From: Streptomyces sp. 35G-GA-8
GTDB lineage: Bacteria; Actinomycetota; Actinomycetes; Streptomycetales; Streptomycetaceae
Length of the DNA stretch: 64,000 bases
Reading direction: 5' to 3'
NCBI RefSeq assembly: GCF_023534745.1
Contig: NZ_JAMHJQ010000019.1
Coordinates: 1 to 64,000, forward strand
Position numbers and translations under genes: made by a program. Below are positions 9,216-17,460 of this stretch, in pieces (position 1 is the first letter of the stretch; the number at the start of each line of letters is the position of its first letter). A model generated the notes under the pieces. The model saw nothing but the letters and a program-made list of their open reading frames with translations. It searched no databases and was not told the DNA's origin.

Positions 9216-10457
9216 CTATCCGGCCGGGTCGTAGATCCGTTTGTCCTCCGGCACACCGGCGGAGTCGTAGAGCCGCTCAAGGGCGTCCGGCGCGTAGACC
9301 TCGTAGTCCGGTACGACTCCGCCGATCAGGCCGAGCATCTTGTTGGTCCACTCCTGGGTGGCGCTCATCGCGGACATCGTCGCCTCGAAGAACGGCGGGA
9401 GTTCGGTGAGTTCGCCGAGCGTCGTCGTGAAGTCGTAGACGCCCGCGCTCTCCTCGTCGCGCAGCTTGTTGTACTCGGCCAGCGCCTCTTCCATCGGCCG
9501 CTCGCCGGCGAGGCCCTGGTGGACGCGCTCGGCGAGGAGTTCACCGTGGATGAAGGCGTCGGAGATGCCCCACCCGGTGTAGGGGTCCTTGTGATAGCCG
9601 GCATCGCCGACCAGCGCCCAACCGGGGCCGTGGGAGCGGCGATAGTAGTTGTCCGGGTAGCGCATGGGCTTGAAGGCCTCTTCACGCCTGCCCTGCTCGC
9701 GCAGTTGCGCGCCCATCTCCGGTGCGACGTCGTCGAACACACGCTGGAAGCAGGCCTCGACGTCCTGGCGGAACTCCTTGAGCTGGCGCTTGGTGCAGAT
9801 GACGGCGAGCATGTTCACATCGCCGTTCGTCGGCCAGGTGCCGAACCATCTCTCGTTGAAACCGGTCTTGTGGTGCAGACCCCAGTCGAGACCGGTGTAG
9901 TACGAGTAGTAGATGAAGCCCGCGGCGGGGCGGACGTTGTACAGCTCCGCGCCGACCTTCTTGGCGACCGTGGAGTGAAAGCCGTCGGCGCCTATGACGA
10001 CGGTGGCACGGAACTCCCGCTCCGGCCCGTCCCCTTCACGCCCGCGGATGCCCGTCACACGGCCGTCGGTGAAGACCAGATCGGAGACGGTGAACCCTTC
10101 GATCACCTCGGCGCCGGCCCGGCGGGAGGCGTTGACGAGGATCTCGTCCAGCACGTTGCGGCGCGGGCAGTAGATGGCGTCGATGCCGTCCACCGGGTCG
10201 GCGAACCCGTTGAGTTCTATGCCTCGGTAGGAATAGTTCATCTTCCGCAGCGCCGGGGTCTTGGCCGCGATGATCTCGTCGAGCAGACCCCACTCCTGGA
10301 GCCGCAACAGTCCCGCTTGGTGGATGTAGTGGGTCGACACCGCGTCGCTGGGGAATGAGGCCCGATCCACCACGAGGACGCGGTGCCCCTGTCTCGCCAA
10401 CAGCATCGCAACCGGCGATCCGGCGCAGCGTCCGCCCACAACGATGACGTCGTACAT
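9216..10457 (-). CDS. FAD-dependent monooxygenase (group A flavoprotein)
   Basis: The protein has about 413 residues. The N-terminus is a Rossmann dinucleotide fold (MYDVIVVGGRCAGSP), followed by VVIGADGFHSTV and the second FAD motif WALVGDAGYHKDP, as in p-hydroxybenzoate-hydroxylase-like monooxygenases and related halogenase or reductase flavoproteins. No Trp-halogenase WxWxIP motif was seen. I chose the ATG at 10457 because GGGGGAT lies just upstream and the GxGxxG motif begins at once; an ATG at 10469 and a longer frame to 10517 are possible. It is probably a tailoring oxidase of the adjacent cluster, but it is separated from the Rieske gene by 375 bp and may have its own promoter. Confidence 0.85.
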   Translation of the reverse strand: MYDVIVVGGRCAGSPVAMLLARQGHRVLVVDRASFPSDAVSTHYIHQAGLLRLQEWGLLDEIIAAKTPALRKMNYSYRGIELNGFADPVDGIDAIYCPRRNVLDEILVNASRRAGAEVIEGFTVSDLVFTDGRVTGIRGREGDGPEREFRATVVIGADGFHSTVAKKVGAELYNVRPAAGFIYYSYYTGLDWGLHHKTGFNERWFGTWPTNGDVNMLAVICTKRQLKEFRQDVEACFQRVFDDVAPEMGAQLREQGRREEAFKPMRYPDNYYRRSHGPGWALVGDAGYHKDPYTGWGISDAFIHGELLAERVHQGLAGERPMEEALAEYNKLRDEESAGVYDFTTTLGELTELPPFFEATMSAMSATQEWTNKMLGLIGGVVPDYEVYAPDALERLYDSAGVPEDKRIYDPAG

Positions 10458-10684
10458 ACGATCCCCCATCAAATTAGGTGTGAAGTACTGACGCACCGCG
10501 GTCAGCGGCAAGAACACGATGCGGAGGGTATGAAAATCGACAGATGAAGGTCAAGTACTGGCAATGATGGGGCAATGCGCGAGCATCGACATCTCGCCAG
10601 TCGAATGATCCATTCCGCCCAACTACCGCCCTGTGTAACCCATTTCGCCCCCCTTCATCCGATCAAAAGTGTGGCGTGCATCAC

Positions 10685-10698
10685 ACCCCTATAGGGGT
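10685..10698. promoter_or_regulatory. Perfect 14-bp palindrome, probable operator
   Basis: ACCCCTATAGGGGT reads the same on both strands. It abuts a GTGTG/CACAC inverted repeat on its left. It lies about 230 bp upstream of the flavoprotein start, and I infer a dimeric repressor or activator site. Confidence 0.45.
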
Positions 10699-10749
10699 TC
10701 GATTCCGGCCAGCCACTGCAAAGGATTCAGCCCTTCCGGTAAAGCAAAG

Positions 10750-10768
10750 TTTTAGTGCTGAACTAAAA
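10750..10768. promoter_or_regulatory. AT-rich 19-bp inverted repeat, probable operator
   Basis: The arms TTTTAGT and ACTAAAA are perfect and separated by five bases. In DNA this GC-rich, an AT-rich dyad is unlikely by chance. It resembles sites bound by MarR- or PadR-like dimers, but no such regulator lies next to it. Confidence 0.5.
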
Positions 10769-11007
10769 TAACGACCCGGGCGTGAGCGGCTTCCTGAATA
10801 ATTGACAAGGCCGTAGGTTTCATGAGCATGGCCACGTGAATTCCCACGCCACGGCCATGTGCCACCGCGCCCACACCCCACTGCCCCTGCCGCGGCCGAG
10901 GCGGCGTCGGCCATACACACCGCGCGTCCGCGGACCGCGAGGCTCCCCGGTGGCCGGAATTTCCTCCACGAGCCCGTTGGCGACCGCGAACACGGCTCCG
11001 TGGCCGG

Positions 11008-11928
11008 CTAGGGCGTGTTGTGCCCCCATGGACGCAGCTTCTCCGGGTTGCGGACCGCCCAGATCCGGGTGACGCGCCCGTCGGAGACATCGAACGAGGC
11101 TACGGTCATGACGGCGCCGGCACGAAGAGCCACCAGGCCGGGCACACCGTTGACCGACCGCTCCAGGAGTTCGAGTCCCGGAGCCTTGTCGGCGATGGCG
11201 ACCATGTACTCGGCGATGCGCACGCCGCCCTCGACCGGGCGCAGGACGGTGCCGACCATCCCGCCGCCGTCGGCGGTCATCACGGCGGCCGGGTTGAGGA
11301 GACCGACGAGGGCCGCGATGTCCTTGGTCTCCCATGCCGCTTTGACGTGCCTCACCACATCGGCACGGCCGGCCGCCGTCACCGGAGCGCGCGCCATGCC
11401 CAACCGCCGCCGGGCGGAGGACGCCAGCTGCTTGCAGGCCGCGGGGGTCCGGTCGAGAACGGCGGCGATCTCGGCGAACGAATACCGGAAGACGTCGTGC
11501 AGGACGAACGCCACCCGCTCGGCGGGCGTCATCGACTCCAGGACGACGAGGAAGGCCATGGTCACCGACTCGTCCAGGACGATCTGGTCGGCGGGGTCCA
11601 CGGCGCCGGCGGGGTCGGCGCCGCCCGCGTGGTCCCACTCGGTACGGTCGGGCAGTGGCTCGGGCAGCCACGCGCCGACATAGCGTTCACGGCGGGCCCG
11701 CGCCGAGCCGAGCAGGTCCAGGCAGATGCGGCCGGTCACCGTCGTCAGCCAGGCCCCGGGGGACAGGATCTCCTCCCGCCGGCTCCGCGGCAGCGCGTAC
11801 CAGCGTGCGTAGGCGTCCTGTACGGCGTCCTCGGCCTCGGTCACCGAACCGAGCAACCGGTAGGCGACATTGATCAGTTGGCGTTGCTCACCGGCTATGT
11901 GCTCCGCGCCGGCCCCGACAGTGCCCAT
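11008..11928 (-). CDS. ECF41-type sigma factor with SnoaL-like C-terminal domain
   Basis: The protein has 306 residues. Sigma-2 (AYRLLGSVTEAEDAVQ) and sigma-4 (HDVFRYSFAEIAAVL) regions are followed by a SnoaL/NTF2-like domain. The three hallmarks of group ECF41 are visible: WLPEP between the sigma domains, a DGGG motif, and NPEKL near the end. In this group the C-terminal extension replaces an anti-sigma factor and tunes activity. ATG 11928 is chosen because the sigma-2 region follows directly; an upstream in-frame start at 12036 would add 36 residues without domain content. ECF41 genes usually sit beside a carboxymuconolactone decarboxylase, oxidoreductase or epimerase; here the divergent neighbour is a membrane protein. 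Confidence 0.92.
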   Translation of the reverse strand: MGTVGAGAEHIAGEQRQLINVAYRLLGSVTEAEDAVQDAYARWYALPRSRREEILSPGAWLTTVTGRICLDLLGSARARRERYVGAWLPEPLPDRTEWDHAGGADPAGAVDPADQIVLDESVTMAFLVVLESMTPAERVAFVLHDVFRYSFAEIAAVLDRTPAACKQLASSARRRLGMARAPVTAAGRADVVRHVKAAWETKDIAALVGLLNPAAVMTADGGGMVGTVLRPVEGGVRIAEYMVAIADKAPGLELLERSVNGVPGLVALRAGAVMTVASFDVSDGRVTRIWAVRNPEKLRPWGHNTP

Positions 11929-12028
11929 GATTCCGGCCGCCCCTCGCCTTACCTTTCGCAGGCCCGCGTCGTCGGGCTGGTGAGACCTTATCGATCTACT
12001 GCCCGAGGGCGGACAAGGGGATTGTGAC

Positions 12029-12403
12029 ATGGCCACTCAGGAGACAGTGACGGCGGGCGCGCGGGGCGGCTCCTCGTTCCTGCGGATCGCGATCGCCCTG
12101 CAGACCCTGACCCTCTTCCTTCAGGCGGTCTCCGCCGGACTGCTGCTCGCCTCGTCCTACGGAGAGACACTGCACAGTGCCGGAGCCCGTGTGATGTACG
12201 GGGCGTCGATGCTGTACGTGCTCGCGGCGGTGTTGGCGTGGAAGCCGGGCGGCGGCTCGCCCCGGCCCGTCCTGCACGCGTCGGGTTTCCTCGTACTCGC
12301 CTCGGTCCAGGTCGTGCTCGGCATCGCGCATGTCCCATCGGTCCATGTTCCCCTGGGTGTCCTGATGTTCGGACTGAGCGTGCTGGCGCTGGCCCGGCGC
12401 TGA
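12029..12403 (+). CDS. Small four-helix membrane protein
   Basis: The protein has 124 residues with four predicted hydrophobic helices, after a short polar N-terminus, ending LALARR. I do not recognise a named family. It starts 100 bp from the ECF41 gene on the opposite strand, so the two may share a regulatory region, and ECF41 factors commonly control their neighbour. This gene is therefore a candidate target of the sigma factor. Confidence 0.75.
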   Translation: MATQETVTAGARGGSSFLRIAIALQTLTLFLQAVSAGLLLASSYGETLHSAGARVMYGASMLYVLAAVLAWKPGGGSPRPVLHASGFLVLASVQVVLGIAHVPSVHVPLGVLMFGLSVLALARR

Positions 12404-12645
12404 GGTCCGACACGGCGCCCGCCCGGATCGGCTCGGCCGCTTCCCGCGAAGCAGCCGGGCTTCGGTGCCGCCCGCCCGGCCACGTAACCCACCTGGTTTG
12501 AGGGAAACTTGCGCAGGCTCCGAAGCCTCTGGATGAACAATCGCGTCCCGCCGTTGAACATTCACTGACCAGCCTTTTCGCCGGGCCCGCCGGTCCCGAC
12601 CATGGGAAGTCGTCCATCTCCACGACCTCCTAACGAAGGACCGCC

Positions 12646-13599
12646 GTGCCCCGCCTGAGACCCGTTCTGGCCACCCTGCTGGCCGCGTTCGTGGGGAGCG
12701 CCTCGCTGCTCCTCGCCCCGCCCGCACAGGCCGCCCCCAGCGACGCCGACCTGGCCTACCGCTGGGCTCCCGTGCACTACCAGGACAGTTCGGCGAACTA
12801 CTACACCGCCGACTACCTGGCGCCGGTGAACTACGACGGCGACTGGAACACCCTCAACAACTGGGACAACCTCGACGCCAACACCACCCGGCTGACCGGC
12901 ACCGTGTACTACTCGGTGGCGGAAACCGCGACGCACTGGTACATCACATACGCGTTCTTCCACCCCCGGGACTGGAAGGACTACCCGCTGAACCTCTTCT
13001 CGCACGAGAACGACATGGAGGGCCAGGTGGAGGTCGTCCGCAAGGACGGCGGTCAGTACGGCACCCTCCAGGCCGTCGTGACGCTCGCCCACGACAACTT
13101 CTACTCGTACACCCCGCCCGGCAGCCCCTTCACCAGCGGCCGCGAGAGCATCGACGGCTCCGTGGTCATGCAGAACCACGACGGTGCGGCGCACCCGACG
13201 AGCTTCCAGGAGGCGCGCGGTCACGGTGCCTACGCCTGGAACGGCGGCGAGTTCCCCGGCGGCGACGGCATCGTCTACAAGCCGAGCCGCACCGGGGGCT
13301 CGGTCCCGACGGGCGGCAACGACCGCGACGCGCGGTACGGACTGGTCGATCTGACCGCCTCCGACAGCCTCTGGGGCCGTCGCAACAACGCGGAGACATA
13401 CGCCTCGTGGGGCGTGTTCCGGGGCGACAACGGCAAGGACAACTCGGCGCGCGCTCCGTGGACCTGGGACGACATGAACGATGGCAGTGACCTCCAGGCG
13501 GGCGCGCTGGTGACGGACCCCGCGTACCTGGTCTCCAAGTACTTCGGCAACACGGGCGATCTGAGCCTGACGTACCTGCGCAACCCCTACCGCGGCTGA
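12646..13599 (+). CDS. Secreted protein, Vps62-like
   Basis: The protein has 317 residues. A Sec signal peptide (PRLRP, hydrophobic core, AQA-AP) predicts export and cleavage near residue 28. The mature part is rich in Tyr, Trp, Asp and Asn with repeated aromatic-acidic stretches (RWAPVHYQDSS, YNGGEFPGGDG-like), a style seen in the Vps62 family of eukaryotes and actinobacteria. No catalytic site is recognised. GTG at 12646 is preceded by GAAGGA five bases upstream. It stands alone between a membrane-protein gene and a strong terminator. The family assignment is weak. Confidence 0.75.
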   Translation: MPRLRPVLATLLAAFVGSASLLLAPPAQAAPSDADLAYRWAPVHYQDSSANYYTADYLAPVNYDGDWNTLNNWDNLDANTTRLTGTVYYSVAETATHWYITYAFFHPRDWKDYPLNLFSHENDMEGQVEVVRKDGGQYGTLQAVVTLAHDNFYSYTPPGSPFTSGRESIDGSVVMQNHDGAAHPTSFQEARGHGAYAWNGGEFPGGDGIVYKPSRTGGSVPTGGNDRDARYGLVDLTASDSLWGRRNNAETYASWGVFRGDNGKDNSARAPWTWDDMNDGSDLQAGALVTDPAYLVSKYFGNTGDLSLTYLRNPYRG

Positions 13600-13639
13600 T
13601 CCCCGGCGAGACGGTCGGCGGGCGAACCGCCAGGAACAA

Positions 13640-13679
13640 CGACGGGCGACGGGGCGTGAATCCGTCCCGTCGCCCGTCG
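13640..13679. terminator. Strong bidirectional hairpin
   Basis: A perfect 14-bp stem (13640-13653 with 13666-13679) closes a 12-base loop. It lies 40 bp after the secreted-protein stop and about 85 bp after the end of the minus-strand PLP gene, so it can serve both convergent genes. There is no U-tract, as is usual in streptomycetes. Confidence 0.8.
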
Positions 13680-13762
13680 GCATTCCTCCGATGTCCCGCG
13701 CCGTCCTCTGCCGTCCGGCGGTCCGTCGGCGGCCATCACCGGGCGGCCTTGACGAGCGGCCA

Positions 13763-14743
13763 TCAGGACGTGTGGCCGGGTGGCGTACCGAGCCAGCGGT
13801 GATAGGCGTCCACGTCGACGTTACCGCCGCACACGATGGTGACGACATGCCGGCCGGCGAAGCGGTCACGGTCTTCGAGGACCGCCGCGATACCGAGCGC
13901 GGCCGATGGTTCCACGACGAGGCCGGCATGGTCGAGGAGCATCCGCATACCGGCGATGATGGATGCCTCCTGGACCAGGACGGCGTCATCAGCGACCAGG
14001 AGGAGGTCGTCCAGGACGGCCGGGATGGGACGCCGGCCGGCGACGCCGTCGGCGATGGTGTCGGTCGATTCGGTGGTGACGACACGCCGCCCGCGCCACG
14101 AGCGCGTCATCGCCGGTGCGCCCAGCGGCTGAACGCAGATCACCTCGACGTCGGGTGCCGATGTCTTCAGCACATGCCCGACGCCGGTGGCCAGCGCCCC
14201 ACCGCCGAGAGCGATCAGCACGGTGTCGAACGACGGTGCGGTGCCGACGAGTTCCAGGCCGATGGTCGCCGCGCCCTCGCAGGTCTCGATGTCCAGGCTG
14301 TCTTCGAACAGCCGGACACCGTCGTACCGCGCGATGGCCGCCGCCCGCTCACGGGCCATCTCATGGTCGCCGTCCACCAGCTCCAACCTGGCGCCCAACG
14401 CGCGGATACGGTCGAGCTTGACGGCGGGCGCGGAGCGGGATGCCACGACGGTCACCTCAAGCCCCCGTCCGCGACCAGACCAGGCGAGTGCCTGGCCGAG
14501 GTTGCCCGCGCTGGCGCACACCACGTCACGCGAACCACTGTCGGCGAGCAGGCTCGCGAACAGCTCGGTACCGCGAGCCTTGAAGCTGCGCACCGGGTTC
14601 GCCGTTTCGAGCTTGATGCTCACCGCGCACCCGAGACCGGGCTCCAGCGCCTCGCAGCGGTACAGCGGTGTGTCGAGGAAAACCGGGTCGATCACCCGGC
14701 GGGCCGCCCGGATCCGAGCAGTGTCAAGACGCGTCTCCAGCAC
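13763..14743 (-). CDS. PLP-dependent threonine/serine dehydratase-like lyase
   Basis: The protein has 326 residues of the fold-type II PLP family. The cofactor lysine is K55 in SFKARG. A glycine loop GGGALATG binds the phosphate, and CGGNVD near the end is the usual C-terminal signature. It is probably a threonine/serine dehydratase or racemase-like enzyme; the substrate is open. The start is GTG 14743 with no good ribosome site. A MITE-like element ends 14 bp upstream, so its native leader has probably been lost. The gene follows apbE on the same strand. Confidence 0.85.
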   Translation of the reverse strand: MLETRLDTARIRAARRVIDPVFLDTPLYRCEALEPGLGCAVSIKLETANPVRSFKARGTELFASLLADSGSRDVVCASAGNLGQALAWSGRGRGLEVTVVASRSAPAVKLDRIRALGARLELVDGDHEMARERAAAIARYDGVRLFEDSLDIETCEGAATIGLELVGTAPSFDTVLIALGGGALATGVGHVLKTSAPDVEVICVQPLGAPAMTRSWRGRRVVTTESTDTIADGVAGRRPIPAVLDDLLLVADDAVLVQEASIIAGMRMLLDHAGLVVEPSAALGIAAVLEDRDRFAGRHVVTIVCGGNVDVDAYHRWLGTPPGHTS

Positions 14744-14757
14744 AGCCGGCAGTCTAC

Positions 14758-14929
14758 GCCCTGTCTGACAAATCCCGCCTGGCTCGCGACGCCTGGCACG
14801 CGCGCTCGCTGCGTTGTCGGGTCACCCCAGTACGTCCAGTACTGGGGAGACCCTCCGCCTTGCGATCGCACGCACCAGACGCCGCCGGGCCCGCCCTCCG
14901 GGCGGACGGCGCTATTTGTCAGACAGGGC
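14758..14929. mobile_element. 172-bp MITE-like element
   Basis: It has perfect 16-bp terminal inverted repeats, GCCCTGTCTGACAAAT at 14758-14773 and its complement at 14914-14929. The interior is a long imperfect inverted repeat (GACGCCTGGCACGCGCGC pairs with a copy near 14865-14885) around a perfect 9-bp hairpin with arms CCCCAGTAC/GTACTGGGG at 14825-14847. There is no coding capacity. CTAC lies on the left and CTAG on the right, a possible imperfect target duplication. This fits a non-autonomous transposon moved by an IS in trans. The element sits between apbE and the PLP gene. Confidence 0.75.
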
Positions 14930-14933
14930 CTAG

Positions 14934-14955
14934 GCCCTGTCTTCAAAGTCCCGCC
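14934..14955. repeat. Solo transposon-end-like sequence at the apbE 3' end
   Basis: GCCCTGTCTTCAAAGTCCCG starts four bases (CTAG) after the MITE and matches the first 22 bases of the MITE at 18 positions. It contains the apbE stop codon (14943-14945). It looks like one end of a related element with the rest missing. Confidence 0.5.
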
Positions 14956-15680
14956 TTCCTGGCGACAGGGAACCCCGCCGTACGGAAGACCCGCTGCCCC
15001 TCGTCCACCGCGAACACCTCGCAGCCCTCCCTCGACGCCGCCCATTCGATGCCCTCCGCGCCCATCGCGAACGCCGCCGTCGCGGTGGCGTCCGCCTCGG
15101 TCAGCGACGCGGCCACGACGGTCAGGCTGAGCAGACCGGTGACCGGTCGGCCGGTGCGGCCGTCGAGGATATGGTCGCCGCGCTCGTAGCGGGCGGAGGT
15201 GGCCACCGCGCCGTCCGCGATGTCCAGTACCGCGCACAGCCGGTCCGCGCGTTCGGGGTGGCGCACACCGACGCGCCAGGGGCCGCCGGCCGCGACGACA
15301 TCACCTCCGGCGTTCACGCAGAACCTGGTGGCCCCGGCGGCCGACAGCACTTCCGCCGCCTTCTGCACCGACCAGCCCTTCACCACCGCGCAGGGGTCGA
15401 GGCCGCGCCCGGGCAGACGGACGTCGAAGGCGCCGCGAGTCGCTACCCGGTAGTGCTCGCACAGGCCCAGGATCTCCGACAGCTCCGGGCTGAGCTCATC
15501 GGCCGGCGTCTCTCCCCGGTCCAGCCGGGACACCTCACTGCCGGGCCTGAACGGACTGAATCTCAGGTCGACTTGGCGCAGCCACGCGAACACCTCGGCC
15601 ACGGCGGTCTCCGGGTCGGCGGCCCCCGCGTCGACGCGCACCGAGACGGGAAAGCCCATGACGTGCTCAACTCGCAGCAC
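14943..15680 (-). CDS. apbE: FAD:protein FMN transferase ApbE
   Basis: The protein has about 245 residues. ApbE attaches FMN through a phosphoester to a Thr or Ser in target flavoproteins outside the membrane. Family landmarks are HVMGFPVSV at the N-terminus, VVKGWSVQKAAE, NAGGDV, the HILDGRTGRPV block and TEADATATAAFAMG. The GTG at 15680 abuts the stop of the FMN-binding protein gene, and an ATG at 15659 is an alternative. The adjacent FMN-binding protein carries the target motif, so partner and enzyme are encoded together. The last codons (RKAGL and stop) fall inside a transposon-end-like repeat, so the C-terminus may have been trimmed or replaced by an insertion. Confidence 0.92.
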   Translation of the reverse strand: MLRVEHVMGFPVSVRVDAGAADPETAVAEVFAWLRQVDLRFSPFRPGSEVSRLDRGETPADELSPELSEILGLCEHYRVATRGAFDVRLPGRGLDPCAVVKGWSVQKAAEVLSAAGATRFCVNAGGDVVAAGGPWRVGVRHPERADRLCAVLDIADGAVATSARYERGDHILDGRTGRPVTGLLSLTVVAASLTEADATATAAFAMGAEGIEWAASREGCEVFAVDEGQRVFRTAGFPVARKAGL

Positions 15681-16106
15681 TCAGGCGCCCTTCGCGTCGA
15701 TCGCGGCCTGAAGCGACTCCCGGTATCCGTCGCTGGTGATCGTGGCACCGGAGACCGTGTCGATGTCGGCGCTCTGCGCGGCGAGGGTGTCCTCGATCAG
15801 TCGCGGTACGGCGGCCGTGGTCTGCGGATGGTCGGGCTGCCGGAGCATGCGTACGGTGCTGATCTCGTCCCCCGCGAAGGTCACCTCGACCTGCACGGGG
15901 CCCTTCTCGGTGTTGACGGTGGCCCCCTGGACGGTCTTCGCCGGGGTGCCGCCGGGCGACGGCGCCGTATCGGGCGAGGAGGCCGGCGGGGGCGGCGGCG
16001 AGGGGGCGGCCTCGACCGATGTCGTTGTGCCGAGGGTCGGTTCGTAGCGCCACAGCGGTATCAGTGCGGCTGCGGTGAGCGCCAGGACGGGCAGTGCTCG
16101 CTTCAT
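15681..16106 (-). CDS. Exported FMN-binding-domain protein
   Basis: The protein has 141 residues. It has an N-terminal membrane anchor or signal (ALPVLALTAAALIPLW), then a Pro/Ser-rich spacer, then an FMN_bind domain ending DTVSGATITSDGY. The SGAT motif is where ApbE attaches FMN in NqrC/RnfG-like proteins. It is encoded between the ferric-reductase-like protein and ApbE, with stop-start abutment to apbE. I infer an extracytoplasmic covalent flavin carrier that passes electrons to or from the membrane reductase. Confidence 0.9.
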   Translation of the reverse strand: MKRALPVLALTAAALIPLWRYEPTLGTTTSVEAAPSPPPPPASSPDTAPSPGGTPAKTVQGATVNTEKGPVQVEVTFAGDEISTVRMLRQPDHPQTTAAVPRLIEDTLAAQSADIDTVSGATITSDGYRESLQAAIDAKGA

Positions 16107-16122
16107 CGTGTTCGTTCCCCCT

Positions 16123-17460
16123 TTATCCGGCCAGGCTGAAGCGCTCGGCGTGGATCTGTGGTTTGGGCACGCCCAGTTGGCGCAGGGTGCGCAGCACGGC
16201 GGTGGTCATGCCGGGCGGTCCGCAGACGTAGACGTCCCGCTCGGTGACGTCGGGTACGAGGCGCCCGAGCTCGTGCGGGGCCAGTTTGTCCGGGGTGGAC
16301 GGTCCGGTGATCAGATGCAGCTGGGCGCCCTTGGCGTGGGCCAGTTCGGTCAACTCGTCATAGAGGACGGCGTCCTGGTCGGTGGCCACCCGGTAGATGA
16401 GCACGACATGGCCGTGCAGTTCTTCGAGAAGCGCGCGGACAGGGGTGATACCGACGCCTCCGGCGATGAGCAGAGTGTCCGGGCGAGTACGGTGCATCGT
16501 GGTGAAGGCGCCGTACGGGCCTTCCGCGAACACCCTGGTACCTACCGCGAGTTGGCGCAGCGCCGCCGTGCCGTCGCCCGCGGTCTTGGCGGTGAGCCTG
16601 AGCCGGTTGCCGTCGGGGGCGGCCGAGAGCGAGAAGGGGTTCGCCTGCCACCAGCGGTCCCTGGTCAGGAACCGCCAGAGGAAGAACTGTCCGGCGCGGG
16701 CGGGCAGCCGGTCCAGGTCACGGCCGGAGACATAGACCGAGACGACATGGTCGGACTCGGGCACGACGGCCGTCACCCGCAGCTGGTGACGCAGGTTGCG
16801 ACGGAGCGGAAGCACCACACGGCCGACGAGGACCGAGGCGAGGGCGGCGCCCCACAGCGTGTACCAGTACGCCGTGGCCGTGGGCGACGCGGTGAACGTC
16901 GAGCCCGCCGCGATCTGGTGGGTGAAGGCCAGCACCACCGCGAGGTAGGTGTAGAGGTGGATGAAGTGCCATGTCTCGTAGGCCAGTCGGCGGCGGGCGG
17001 ACCGGGCCGAGACGGCGCCGACCATGATGATCAGGGCCAGTGCGACAACGGCGCGCAGCACGCCTTCGACGGTCTCCGCGAGATCGACGAGCTGGTCGAC
17101 CGGGCCCATCGACGATCCCTGGGCGTAGCCGAAGACGATGAACACGCCGTGCGCGAGCAGCAGCCACAGGAGGCCGAAGCCGACCCAGCGGTGCCAGGAG
17201 GTCAGCCGGTCCATGCCGATACGGCGGTCGAAGAACGGAAGCCGGGCGACGAGCAGCAGTTGGAAGGCCATGAGCAGGGCGGCGTAGAGCCCGGTCAGGC
17301 GCCCCATCACGATGAGTGCGTTCGAGGCGAACCCGGCCTGGAGGAAGAACACGGTCACCACGGCCACGTTCGCCGCGAGCAGGACGTACAGCCCGGCGCG
17401 GGCCACCGCTGTGGGGCGGACCGCCGTTGGGGGTGGCTGGACACGGTGAAGGGTCGTCAC
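16123..17460 (-). CDS. Ferric-reductase-like transmembrane flavocytochrome
   Basis: The protein has about 445 residues. Six or so hydrophobic helices carry heme-ligand-type histidines (SWHRWVGF, LLAHGVF, WHFIHLYTYL, FTHQI). A cytosolic ferredoxin-NADP-reductase module follows, with FAD motif NPFSLSAAP, NAD site IAGGVGITPV and the C-terminal VCGPPGM. It should move electrons from NAD(P)H across the membrane. GTG 17460 is preferred because AAGGAG sits nine bases upstream; a TTG at 17469 touches that site. It is the first gene of an operon with the FMN-binding protein and apbE, and is divergent from a two-component system 153 bp away that may control it. Confidence 0.9.
   Translation of the reverse strand: MTTLHRVQPPPTAVRPTAVARAGLYVLLAANVAVVTVFFLQAGFASNALIVMGRLTGLYAALLMAFQLLLVARLPFFDRRIGMDRLTSWHRWVGFGLLWLLLAHGVFIVFGYAQGSSMGPVDQLVDLAETVEGVLRAVVALALIIMVGAVSARSARRRLAYETWHFIHLYTYLAVVLAFTHQIAAGSTFTASPTATAYWYTLWGAALASVLVGRVVLPLRRNLRHQLRVTAVVPESDHVVSVYVSGRDLDRLPARAGQFFLWRFLTRDRWWQANPFSLSAAPDGNRLRLTAKTAGDGTAALRQLAVGTRVFAEGPYGAFTTMHRTRPDTLLIAGGVGITPVRALLEELHGHVVLIYRVATDQDAVLYDELTELAHAKGAQLHLITGPSTPDKLAPHELGRLVPDVTERDVYVCGPPGMTTAVLRTLRQLGVPKPQIHAERFSLAG

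Larger units (their letters stand above)
10458..11007. promoter_or_regulatory. 550-bp regulatory region upstream of the flavoprotein gene
   Basis: No gene is supported here. The stretch is locally AT-richer than its surroundings and holds three inverted repeats: GTGTG/CACAC at 10669-10686, a perfect 14-bp palindrome ACCCCTATAGGGGT at 10685-10698, and TTTTAGT-gctga-ACTAAAA at 10750-10768. The octamer AAGTACTG occurs twice (about 10483 and 10553) near the gene start. Such density suggests binding sites for one or more cluster regulators. The 3' end of the convergently oriented sigma-factor neighbourhood follows. Confidence 0.5.

Noticed and set aside
8837-9280. A 147-codon minus-strand frame in the gap upstream of the Rieske gene
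   Set aside because: It overlaps both flanking genes, is Arg/Pro/Ser-rich and has no ribosome site or family motif.
10685-10720. Sequence with GGTTCGATTCC resembling a tRNA T-arm
   Set aside because: The expected five-base stem does not pair and no anticodon, D-arm or acceptor stem is present.
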